Assembly: GCF_963675165.1 (NCBI RefSeq)
Contig: NC_087387.1
Location: 1,612,501-1,676,500 of the forward strand
Source: Halichondria panicea
Taxonomy: Eukaryota; Porifera; Demospongiae; Suberitida; Halichondriidae
DNA: 64,000 bases
Reading direction: 5' to 3'
Part shown: positions 1-9,900 of the stretch, piece after piece
Position numbering within the stretch: the first letter of the stretch is position 1
Layout of the letters: each line of letters begins with the position of its first letter
Notes under the pieces: generated by a model
Seen by the model: only the letters and a program-made list of their open reading frames with translations
What the model was told of the DNA's origin: nothing
The model's database searches: none
Made by a program: the position numbers and the translations under genes

Positions 1-42
1 ATATTGTTTGGTTCAACATTTCTCTTTCTCTCTACTTAACAG

Positions 43-3000
43 AACCCACTACTCCAGCTACCACTGCACTCCCTGTGATTAATTGTACTACCTGTACCGT
101 CACCAGCATTGTCATAACAATCATTCTATTTATCGTTCTCCTGCTGATCTTAATCTTCTGTCTGTATAAACTGCGACGTAAGATCCAAATTCCGACAGCG
201 ATTCGATCTCAACAAACCAGTTTTATCAACCCAGTCAACCAGCACTCGTGGCAGCTGCTAGAAAGCATCGGACATGGTCGCTACGGTTTCGTATATCGTG
301 CCAAATATCGCGGGGAAATTGTTGCCGTGAAGATATACACATCGCAAGGACGGTCAGCTTTTGAGACCGAGCAAAATCTCTACTCAATGGAATCTACCTT
401 TCACTGCAATATACTCGAGTACATCGGCTGTGAGATGAGGGGATCAGGAATTACCACCGAGCGTGCGTTATTGACACGCTACTATCAACTTGGCTCGCTG
501 GATAATTATCTCCGTTCTCGTGTGTTGAGTTGGCAACAGGCGTGTGTAATGATCCATACTATGGCCGAGGGACTCACTCACTTGCACTCCGAGTACTACC
601 GCAACTCGGCTGGGATTATGGCCGAGAAGTACCCCGTGGCACACAGGTGGGTGGGTGGGTGGGTGTGGTCTGTTACCATAGTGCACGCTTATATATAATA
701 TGCAAATCGTGTACCCTGATTTTATAGTTATAACCTGTTTGTATCTAGGTATTTCCTGAGCAGGATATATTGTGTATGTAGTTGAAATCTGATCAGGAGC
801 CAGTTTGCCTTTTGGTTTATTGTACATTAATGCAGTGATATTGTCTGGGTGGTGTCTTTGTTTGGCTGTGTCTGCATCAATTAACATACCATTGCCCATA
901 TACGTACATGCCATGGTGTTAACTCAATAAGTGTGGAGACACACTAGACACGGCTCGCCTTATAGTGCTGCCTAGCAACTCGATGAGCTCATAACCCTCT
1001 GTGATTATAGTGTGTGGGAGTTTACAATTCACTTGAAACAGGAACTGTAGTTTTTAATTAATTATCTCTGCCAGAAAATGTTTTCTTATTTGTCTATAAT
1101 TATATAGATCTTTTCGTTTGTACATGCATGCCATATAAAGTACGTATAACTTGAATGTTTGTTCTGCAATGAACCTGTTTTCAGAGCTAACTTTGAGAGA
1201 CCATAACTTGAGTTAGGAACAGTCAATTTTACAACTATAAATTGCATAATTTGTCCATTTTCTGATAATTTTATTAAAATGTTTGCTGGGCCATAATTAT
1301 TATTAAAGGTCTATCTCATGGCAGATTTTTCTGATTAGTGGTCCATGCCTGCAGCAGTTTCTGTCTCAATATTTTTGAACCACCCCCCCACACACACACA
1401 GGGATGTGAAATCGGCCAACGTGCTTGTGAGGAGTGACAGCGGGGACTGTGTGATCAGTGACCTTGGCTTTGCTCTGATTCTGGACGGAAAACAAACCAC
1501 GAACACTGTACAGGTAATCACATGACAGTCACATGTGTATACAGTTACAAATCTCATCATAATTTATTATTAGTTCGAAGTCCTAACATACACTGAATGT
1601 CACATGTGTATCACATGTGTATAGCCAGTCTGTTTGTAACCCCCCCACCCTACACACACTCACACTTATTGGCTGTATCGAGTAACGTTAGCTCTTATAT
1701 GTACGTACTTCCCCCCACACCCACACACACACCCACATCCAGGCTGGGACGTATCGCTACATGGCCCCTGAGGCACTGGATGCACGAGTGAACTTGCATG
1801 ACTTGCAGTCGTTTAAACAGATTGATGTGTACTCCCTCGCCCTGGTCATGTGGGAGGTCATGTCACGCACCTGCGTCCTCACGGGTCAGTAAACACACCT
1901 TAGTACAAGTGCACACATGGTCCTAAGAGTCTACCCAGAGGAGGTCCGACAGGCGCGGTGCAGCTCAAGTAATTAGCCTCTGATTACTCTCAGCAAAAAC
2001 ATACGACGTGGGCGGATAATTATTGTTCAATCAAAGGCTAATTGCCTGAGCTGCACCGCACCTGTCGTACCTCCTCTGGAGTCTACCCATGCACCTACCA
2101 CACGGGGGTGTGGCCTCCCACAACGGGCACGCCCTCTCACGGGTGGTGTCTTAACAGCCTTGTATTTGGGCCTAAATTATCGGTTTAATGCTGTCAGTGT
2201 TCTTCTCTTTGCCCAGTGGTCTGATATCAATCATAATTTTGAGGAAAGCATGGAACCATCTTAGACTCACTCTCACTTTTCCCACAGAGGAGGAAGTCCC
2301 CGGTTATCAACTACCGTACAAGGAGGAGGCGGGGCCTAACCCCTCCCTCGAGCGACTCAAGGACATCGTAGTCACTCGGAAACTTCGCCCATCTCTGCCC
2401 GCCATTTGGGGAAACCACGAGGTGAGCTGTGTTGCTGCAATGTCAGCTGTGTTTCTATAAACTGAAAATATCCCCTCATGCCCATGTACTATCTATAACT
2501 TAGAATACCCTTAGTTCAATGTACTGTCATAAGTAGCTTGTAGACCCCTCAGGGCGTTTGTACGTCCTTTGATACTTCAACAACAGTGTTCTTATCACTT
2601 GTAGTTTAGAAAAACCAGTAGTATTGTTTATGATACTGTGTTTTAATCCCAAAAGAGATAAAAAGTCATGTTGTATCTCTTAGTGGTCAGACTAGTATAT
2701 AGACTGCAAGTTAGCTACAGTCTAGCCTTAAAAAGGAATTGTTTTTACTTCTGTAGCCTGGTAGCTAGAGTGCTATTGCTATGTGTGCTCAGAGCTAATT
2801 GCTTTGAAAGAGATGATGTCTACTAACATTAGTATCTACAATGGATCTCTCGAGTTTCCGCTATGGAAACCACTAGTGTCAATCATAGCCGCGAAGAGAT
2901 CACACTAGTGCATCAACATGTCTGTCTGTCTGTTTGTCTGTCATGGACCGGCACAGTAATATAATAATATAATGTTATATAATAATTAGGAGCATGTTTG

Positions 3001-6000
3001 GGGCTAGCCTCCTTCACAGGCCTTGGAAGGGTACAGAGGGAAATCGTATCTACATCAGACTATTCAGTCCACAATCATTTGATTTAATTCGATTCATCAA
3101 TATCAATATAAGATACCACGTTTAAATTTAGTTCATCACTGTGTACTACTATCTTTAACAAATACACAATTCGCTCGCTTGCCTCAAACTAGCCTCGATC
3201 CCAGGCCGCCCTTCCAAGGCCTGTGAAGGAGGCTAGCCCCAAACTAGCCTCGATCCCAGGCCGCCCTTCCAAGGCCTGTGAAGGAGGCTAGCCCCAAACA
3301 TGCTCCTAGTTATCATATCCATCAGATGTTGTTGTTCAAGTGTATCTCAACGTACCATGCACGTGGGTGACCATAGTCTTGTCTTTGATAGTGTACCTAG
3401 TACTACCTACTGTAATTGAGAGTTTGGAATCGTTACTTCCCCAAGTTCTAGTGGGTACGGATCTAATTGATTGTGTCGTTACCTATGCAGTACTTGATTT
3501 ACTCTGGTACATGTACCTATTGGTACTAGCTGTGTTTCTGTAAACTAAAAATACCACCTTAGGGCGTTCATTGTGTGTACGTGCTGATCCGTACGGTTAG
3601 TTTAACAACGGTGTTATCACTCGATCAGTATCACTTGTAGTTTAGAAAGCCAGTCGTATTGTTTATGTATTGGAAGTTATAGGTTTCTCTTTAATTGTTA
3701 TGTTTAATCCCAAGAGGTAAAAACCATATCTTAGTTTAGATCAGGTCAGGCTAGTCCACTACCAAGTTAGCTATATACAGTCCATTAGTTATAGCCTTAA
3801 AAGAGAACAATAATTATATAGCTGCTCTATTCACTGCTGGTAGCCTGGTATATATAGCTAGAGTCCATTGCTAATTAGTCTATGTGTCCAAGAGTTGCTT
3901 TGAATGATGATGTCTGCTAACATGAGTCTCTACAATGGCTCTCTCGAGTTTCCGCTATGGAGACCATTAGTGTCTTTTAACTTGTCTCTATTTGTCGGAG
4001 TGTTGTTACCTACAACTCTCTTTATGAACATTTCCGTGTTTGTGGCTTTACTAAAGAGTAAAATCAATCATAAGCCATTGCTTGTCTTGTATGGATCTCT
4101 GTTGCTAGGGGTTTGTGTGGACAAGATTCTGATTTGCGTTGATCAAATTGTCAACTCTCCAAGTTATATGCGTTATTGCGAATGCATGAACTTCACTCTT
4201 GTGACTCTGGCTATGCCGAGAATTTTCTTTATAGTGTACTTTATTGTCGTGGTCACTTGTCAGAGCGTACTTCAGTTGTTGGTAATGAAAGGAAATCAAG
4301 AAGTGCAGAATAGCTACAAGAAAAGTGTGGGCTGTCTGTTGCTCTCGACTGTTGTAGCAGTTTTTTGGACTGTTTTGTTCTCTGCCAGTAGCTTTCTCAG
4401 CGAGTTTCCACTGCATTGTCACTCGTTTTGCATCGATTCACCCGATAACAGTGCTTTTGTGAGCACCACAGATTGGAGCTTATTCGTCGTTGTTGCCTTT
4501 ATTGCCTTCACTCTACTACCTTGCGTCGTAGTCACTTTGTCGGTGTCAATTTGGGCGTTTTACATATTCAAGAAAAAGTTTATAGTCCGAAACAATCCCA
4601 AGGATGCTAGTTTTAGTCGACGCATTCTCCTGTTGCCCGTATTGATGGTATCGCTGCTGTTTTGCACTAGTCTGTTGAGCTATCTGGCTACTATAGTAAC
4701 GGGTGAGATTTTGGAGAAGGATCATTTGGAACCATTTTTTGGAAACTTGGCAAATTTTATGTCTGATTTTGAGTATTTTGTGCTGGATTTGTTGCATGCC
4801 CTCTCCTGTCCTCTTGTCATTCTGTATCTTTATACTCGAGTTAAGTCAACTTGGAGGAGAATGCTGTCTTGTAAGAAAAGCGACACAATTAACAGTACTC
4901 CCGATCATTTCCACAAGAGTGACTTGTCACACACTGGAGAGTTGACCCCCACGAACTCTGTTAGCTTGTAACTATATAGAGATGACTACAATGTGCTGTG
5001 TGTACATTCTTGTGACAGTTTGTTTGTATCATGTGATATGTTTATTGTGGTACTTGTCTTTGATGGTGTTACTGTGTGTACATCAAGTTCTAGTGGGTAG
5101 GATCTAATTGATTGTCTGTCTTCCCAGTACTTGTCCTTTACCAGTACATGTACTTGTCTTTTACCAGTACATGATGTATTATTCTTCAACTCTGGTACAT
5201 GTACCTACTATTACTATATGTAATATGTTCGTGAGCTATTTCCCTGTCCTAACCCCCTCACTCACACACACACACACACCCATCCACCACACACCTACAC
5301 ACACACACACACACATACACATATACACACACACACACACAGACGCTCAACTCCCTGCAAGAGACTCTGTACGAGTGTTGGGATGACGACGCCGAGGCCC
5401 GACTGTCAGCTGCCAATGTTTCGTTACGTATGAAACAACTCATTGCGACAAACATAAACGATATTGCTCGTCAAGATAGCACCCAGACAACAGCTGTGCC
5501 AACAACCTCTATAATACCAGCTGAGGCTGTGGCTATGAACAGACCAACAGAGCATTCCCAATCCAGCCCACCCCCATACTACAGTCCAACTGATCCTATT
5601 CCATTCCAACAACAATCTGATATTTCTAGGCAAGAAAGTACTTCTGCCATTACTACACTACAATCTGATACCGTGGAAACCGACGAGCAGGCAGAACATT
5701 CTCAATCTGGACCTCCTCCTTATTATGGACCAACAGCTGAAGACTATCTTTTATTCCAGCAAACCACATTCCCGTTCAATCGAGGTCCCATTCGGGCCCA
5801 ACAGAGGCACCAAGTTTCGATGCCGCATATATGCAGTGACACTGAACATTCTCGAACCCCCCGAGGGCATATGGCTGCCCGCTGCACACACAGCCTGAGG
5901 AGCAGCTACCACTACGAGCAAGAAATGAGACAGCTGAACAATTTCAATAAGAGTGAGTCACTCTCGTTAAGGAACATGGCAACTGCTCAAGAATCTGTTG

Positions 6001-6386
6001 GCGAGATGGAGGAGGAGATTAGAGAGCTGAGTAAATCACCCTTAGGCACTACGTTGGAGGAAAGAATAGACGACATGATGAGTGAGGCAGCGACTCGCGA
6101 GGATGACAATATGGCATCACCAGATAGACAGCAGCTCGATATTTCCGATTTTACCCTAAACTTGAATTCTGATTCCGGTATTCTCAATGCACATTCTGAC
6201 CTGTCCCATTCTGATACCACTGGCCTTGTCCCTGCGGAGTCTGATACGGACGCTCTTACAAGTTCCGTGGATAGCGGAGTGCTGTCAATCGATCAAGACA
6301 AGATGGTGGAAGGAGCTACAAACTTTAGATGTCTTCCTCATACTGAGAACAATAAAAACAGTGCGTCCACTGTCACTAGTGTGTAG
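43..6386 (+). CDS. TGF-beta type II receptor-like Ser/Thr kinase, copy 1 (5' partial)
   Basis: Exons 43-646, 1402-1513, 1743-1884, 2288-2421 and 5343-6386 join in frame with GT..AG borders; the two exons for the extracellular part lie before the window. The protein has one membrane segment followed by a kinase with the glycine loop GHGRYGFVY, the VAVK lysine, [13 protein letters not shown] in place of DFG, and YMAPEAL. The stretch [16 protein letters not shown] and the late [14 protein letters not shown] match the type II receptor pattern (TGFBR2/ACVR2/BMPR2), which phosphorylates type I receptors at the plasma membrane. A tail of about 310 residues follows, rich in Ser/Asp/Glu, with two PPPYY motifs. 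The first exon carries 12 bases (4 residues) absent from copy 2. The 2.9 kb last intron contains a 7TM gene. A plus-strand AATAAA lies near 6591. Kinase identity is firm; orthology to one named vertebrate receptor is not. Confidence 0.9.
647..1401 (+). other. Receptor-kinase intron, copy 1, no recognised content
   Basis: AT-rich intron ending in a (CA)n run that is itself the 3' splice site at 1401. It aligns with 42333-43107 in copy 2 with small indels. I see no second gene or transposon in it. Confidence 0.6.
1936..2078. mobile_element. MITE with CAGAGGAGG inverted ends and 9-base target duplication
   Basis: A 143-base element in the receptor-kinase intron. The left end CAGAGGAGGTCCGACAGGCG is answered by a right end finishing CGTACCTCCTCTG, and the arms can form a long hairpin. 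It is flanked on both sides by GAGTCTACC (1927-1935 and 2079-2087), a 9-base direct repeat. The same family recurs at 7103, 37045 and, in copy 2, 43654 and 49028. No coding capacity. Confidence 0.75.
2440..3545 (+). pseudogene. Relic of a 7TM receptor gene, copy 1
   Basis: Bases 2440-2884 align with the 5' flank and first codons of the intact 7TM gene at 3904. The relic encodes [20 protein letters not shown] from 2813 and then stops after about 30 codons. Bases 3331-3545 align with the 3' flank of the intact gene (about 5020-5220). The body between is gone and now holds a palindromic element (2987-3308). This indicates an older tandem duplication of the 7TM gene whose upstream copy lost its core. 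Confidence 0.7.
2987..3308. mobile_element. Palindromic element with AGCCTCG repeat units, copy 1
   Basis: The left end TAGGAGCATGTTTGGGGCTA is the reverse complement of the right end, and the match extends about 45 bases inward on each side. Two tandem copies of a ~55-base unit that reads AAACTAGCCTCGATCCCAGG at its start sit inside the right arm (about 3186-3298). Copy 2 carries the same element with more units. Non-coding. Confidence 0.7.
3904..4971 (+). CDS. Seven-transmembrane receptor, rhodopsin-like, nested in a kinase intron
   Basis: An intronless 355-codon frame inside the last intron of the receptor-kinase gene, on the same strand. The first of three successive ATGs is taken as the start; N-glycosylation sites NMS and NGS follow. 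Seven hydrophobic stretches lie roughly at residues 26-49, 57-80, 92-118, 141-163, 188-215, 232-255 and 275-300. The last contains [12 protein letters not shown], a weak echo of the NPxxY region, followed by a basic Ser/Thr-rich tail. The topology fits a G-protein-coupled receptor; the ligand and subfamily are not recognisable. Copy 2 at 45841 is frameshifted. Confidence 0.75.
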   Translation: MMMSANMSLYNGSLEFPLWRPLVSFNLSLFVGVLLPTTLFMNISVFVALLKSKINHKPLLVLYGSLLLGVCVDKILICVDQIVNSPSYMRYCECMNFTLVTLAMPRIFFIVYFIVVVTCQSVLQLLVMKGNQEVQNSYKKSVGCLLLSTVVAVFWTVLFSASSFLSEFPLHCHSFCIDSPDNSAFVSTTDWSLFVVVAFIAFTLLPCVVVTLSVSIWAFYIFKKKFIVRNNPKDASFSRRILLLPVLMVSLLFCTSLLSYLATIVTGEILEKDHLEPFFGNLANFMSDFEYFVLDLLHALSCPLVILYLYTRVKSTWRRMLSCKKSDTINSTPDHFHKSDLSHTGELTPTNSVSL

Positions 6387-6639
6387 TAAGAAACTAAAAT
6401 AAGTTCACCTTTTTAAAATTTCACATCAATCATTTAATCATCACTCAACAACTATTTTTGTATGGCTGTGCGTAATGTTTGCATATACATGTATGTACAT
6501 GTTTGACAGAATTAATCGAACAAAAATGATAAGTAAAATAATAGCACGCAGGTAAAGGACGTACAGATAATAATTAGATAATTATACTCTCTAATAAAGG
6601 TTTAATTTTAATTGTTGCTATATACTATATTCATGGTTG

Positions 6640-6789
6640 CTAGTCATGATGTTCCTTGTACCACCCAGCAGCCATGTCCTTGATGGCACCCTCTTTCGGA
6701 AGGTTGGCTTTTTCTCGTGCCTTCAAAAACTCGTCCATCACATAGTTGGAGGGCATGTCTGGTATGTCGGGAAGATCGTCGGTAGTGGC
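6640..6789 (-). CDS. Terminal exon of an unidentified antisense gene, copy 1
   Basis: Reading minus from a GTGCAG acceptor just above 6789, a 50-codon phase-0 frame ends at a TAG (6640-6642). It encodes an acidic start (TTDDLPDIPDMPSN) then an amphipathic part with EFLKAREKANLPKEGA and ends GWYKEHHD. The composition is protein-like and the frame is kept in copy 2 (48572-48721). It converges tail-to-tail with the receptor kinase. I could not find its upstream exons with confidence and do not recognise the family; it may be the remnant of a lost gene. Confidence 0.45.
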   Translation of the reverse strand, partial: ATTDDLPDIPDMPSNYVMDEFLKAREKANLPKEGAIKDMAAGWYKEHHD

Positions 6790-6947
6790 CTGCACATGTG
6801 TACAAAATGTATAGTATAACGTACCGTTTCACTGTATTACGTACTACATGTACTAAGCGATTCTGTGTCCTTGAATTTTCCCAGTATCTCCTCCAAAGCT
6901 ATATATTAGACAACTTTATTTTTTGTTTTCTAGTCCTTTGGTTATAG

Positions 6948-9900
6948 TTGCTATACCGACACACCACACCCACTAGCCTCCTACACCATGGTGCTCAGCC
7001 CTCCAGTGAGGGACGGTCCTTTGAGACTGTCACTATTTCCTTCATCACTGAGACAGCTGTCGTAGGGGGAATCACCAGGTGAGTTCAATTGTATTGCAGG
7101 ACCAGAGGAGGTCCGACATGCGTGCACGAATCACTACAAGTTCAGTGCATTGTGGCCAGGCATTATCACGTGACACCGCAATGACATCAATGCACTGAAC
7201 TTGTAGTGATTCGTGCACGCATGTCGCAGGACTACTGAATATTGTCCCATCCATCCATACACTTATAAGCATTGAGAACTATACGTACACGCATGCATGT
7301 AATTATCTGCTGAATTTTGTCTATCTAATGCTTGCAGCCAATACAATCACTGTCAGTGTGTATGTACGTGTATTTTGCACTGTGAACAACAACAACTGTG
7401 TACGTACACACAATGCACGTGTATCTGATTGTGCAAAAGAACAATTGAATTTTAGCTTAAAATGGCTGACTGCCAAAAAATTGTTTCAGTGCTCAATTGC
7501 CGTATTAACAATTGATCCTTTCCACAGTTTGGTGAATGTGAGTGGTGGGCTGGTGGTTGCCACGGGTTACGGGATGCTACACAGAGTCAGCTGGGACGGG
7601 AGGTTCGATGGCTCCCTCCAGATCAACCTCAGTCTAGTGCCCTTCACCACAGACCTTCTGCCAGAGACCAGAGGTAGGTGGGCCATTGGCGGGTTGAATT
7701 AAGCAACAGCGTACTGCTTACATTGCATGTACTATGGTATATGCAATAGTACATACATTTAGTAAGTGTATCGTTAGAGGGCTATTAACTGTAGGTGTGC
7801 TGGTTACCGTGTAGCAAGTTGCAGTAGCCCACAGTACTGTAGGAGGAGGGGGGGGGGGGGGATCTTTCCGGTATCTCTTTCCTTGGCAATCTGTTGTAGA
7901 AATTACAACAATGGGTAAGGAATCGTTATGATGAATTAGATGAAGTTGTATGTGAGCTCCTCCCTGACAAACAAACTGTAGTCTAGGTAACCGCCTTATC
8001 AGTCAAGTAGGCTAAAAATCTGTGTCCTTTGATGTAAGCTTTGATGTCTCTTTGTGCATATGTAGTTATAAAAAAAAAAAAAAAAAAAAAAAGAAACCTT
8101 TGACTAGCTAGGAAGAGTAGCAGCAGTAGGCAGCAGTAGTAGTAGCAGTGCAAGCAGGACTAGACTAGATTAAAAAGTTGGTGGAAAGAATAACTGACCG
8201 TTTGGACGTCACCTGGCTGCCAGACTTTCATCTGGACTCTTCCCCCTGAGTAGCTGGCCTTTCTCTAAGCCACAAAACTGAGCAAGAAGCTGAAGAAGCA
8301 GCTAGACAGAGACATGTACCTAGCCTTGAGAATTGGGAGGCGTGGCTCAACTAGTTAGCCCAGCCCAGAGGAATTGTTACCGTGGGTACTGAACAACCGT
8401 AGAAGTAGGGCTACCCCTGGCTTTACTGAATTAACTAGCTGTGTCTGCTGTCTAGTTGGACCAGATTTAGCTAGATAATGGGGTAGAGAATAGTTGAGCG
8501 GTGCTGTGTGTAGCTTGAACTGTACTGGCTGGCAAGAATCTAGTAAGCACCCTATGCACTGATAACTCGTCAGAATGGAGGGTATGTTCTAGGGATCTGG
8601 ACAGCTGTACATCCAAAGGAGCCAGGGAGTGCCAATCATCTTCTCCCAGTCTCTGACACGCTAAACAAAAGGAGCTAGAACTGGGAGTCCCAGCTAGAAT
8701 TGCTAGCCGGATCTAGACTAATAGAATGACTTGGAGGCGTGGTGAGGCGGGATCCACACTAATTGATCGACCTAAAGACGCTCCTGTTCCAGATTTCACG
8801 AATGGCAAGGAAAGGGGTATAGGCCTATTAACTGTAGGTGTGCTGGTTACCGTGTAGCAAGTTGCAGTAGCAAGTTGCAGTAGCCTTAATGTTTCTTGTT
8901 GGTAGTGTCTTAATAACCAATTTTAACAGTATTGTATGTTACTGACCAACAACTTTTGGAAGCATCTTCGAAGAGACTCAGATTCTCAGATTTGCTCTGA
9001 TTCTTTGTCTAGTTTGGTATAAATTATTTAGAGTATTGTTAGTTTTAAGGTAAGTAGTATATATAAGGTTAGATTTGTGAGAAAGTTCTTTTAAGCCGTA
9101 CAGTATAATTATTGATGTGCAGTAGTAACTAGTAACTCCAATAGAAGTTACCAGGAGTGCATGTCACTGCATTCATATCGTTTGCAGAGGATGATGATCA
9201 AAGGTTTTAGTAAATAATCTGCTATCCGTAATTTATCAATCATCTAACTTTCCTTTGGTATCTCCATCCACGTGGTTCGTTTGCAGTATTAAAACATGGT
9301 CAGTATAATACACAAAGACCATTTCTACCCAGAGTCAGAGCTGTTCCTAACAGAGTTAGCATGCTCAGGACATTCAGCCACTCTGCTGGAGGTGAGCTGG
9401 CTGAATACATAAATTGGAGATACCAAAGGAAGAGTAGATGTGCTTGAAGTGCAATTTTAAGTCTTTGTTCTCTAGTTATGGCTAATTTTACTTACAGTGA
9501 ATGCTGTTGCAGTGTCTTCAGAATCTTTCGTAGCATCATCTGACAGTTCACGCAAAGTTTCTATTCGAGTTAGCCTTGCACTAAAGTGCTAGCTTTCTGT
9601 TAGCTACAAGAGTCAGAAAAGAGTTGCAAAACTGTACCGTACTGTTAGAATGCAGTAGCCATTGCGAACTTTAACCTAGGCTATTAGACACACCCCTTTT
9701 TCTGCGAACGTTCACCTAACCGTTATAAAAGCGAAAACTTGGCCTGGGATCGAGGCTAGGTCATAATTATGAGTAAGCACTGTGCAAGATCTAGTCAGCA
9801 TCCAGAGCATGAGGCTACAAGCATAGATACCATAAATCACTATCTACACTGCAAGTTATAAGTGGGGGCGGCCCCATATCGCTGGAGGGGCCTAGCCTCG

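Noticed and set aside
6988..7045. ATG-initiated frame beginning [10 protein letters not shown] before RIC1 exon 2
   Set aside because: The reading frame two bases later is the one that continues RIC1 ([18 protein letters not shown], matching the family) and joins the next exon in phase. The ATG frame stops in copy 1.
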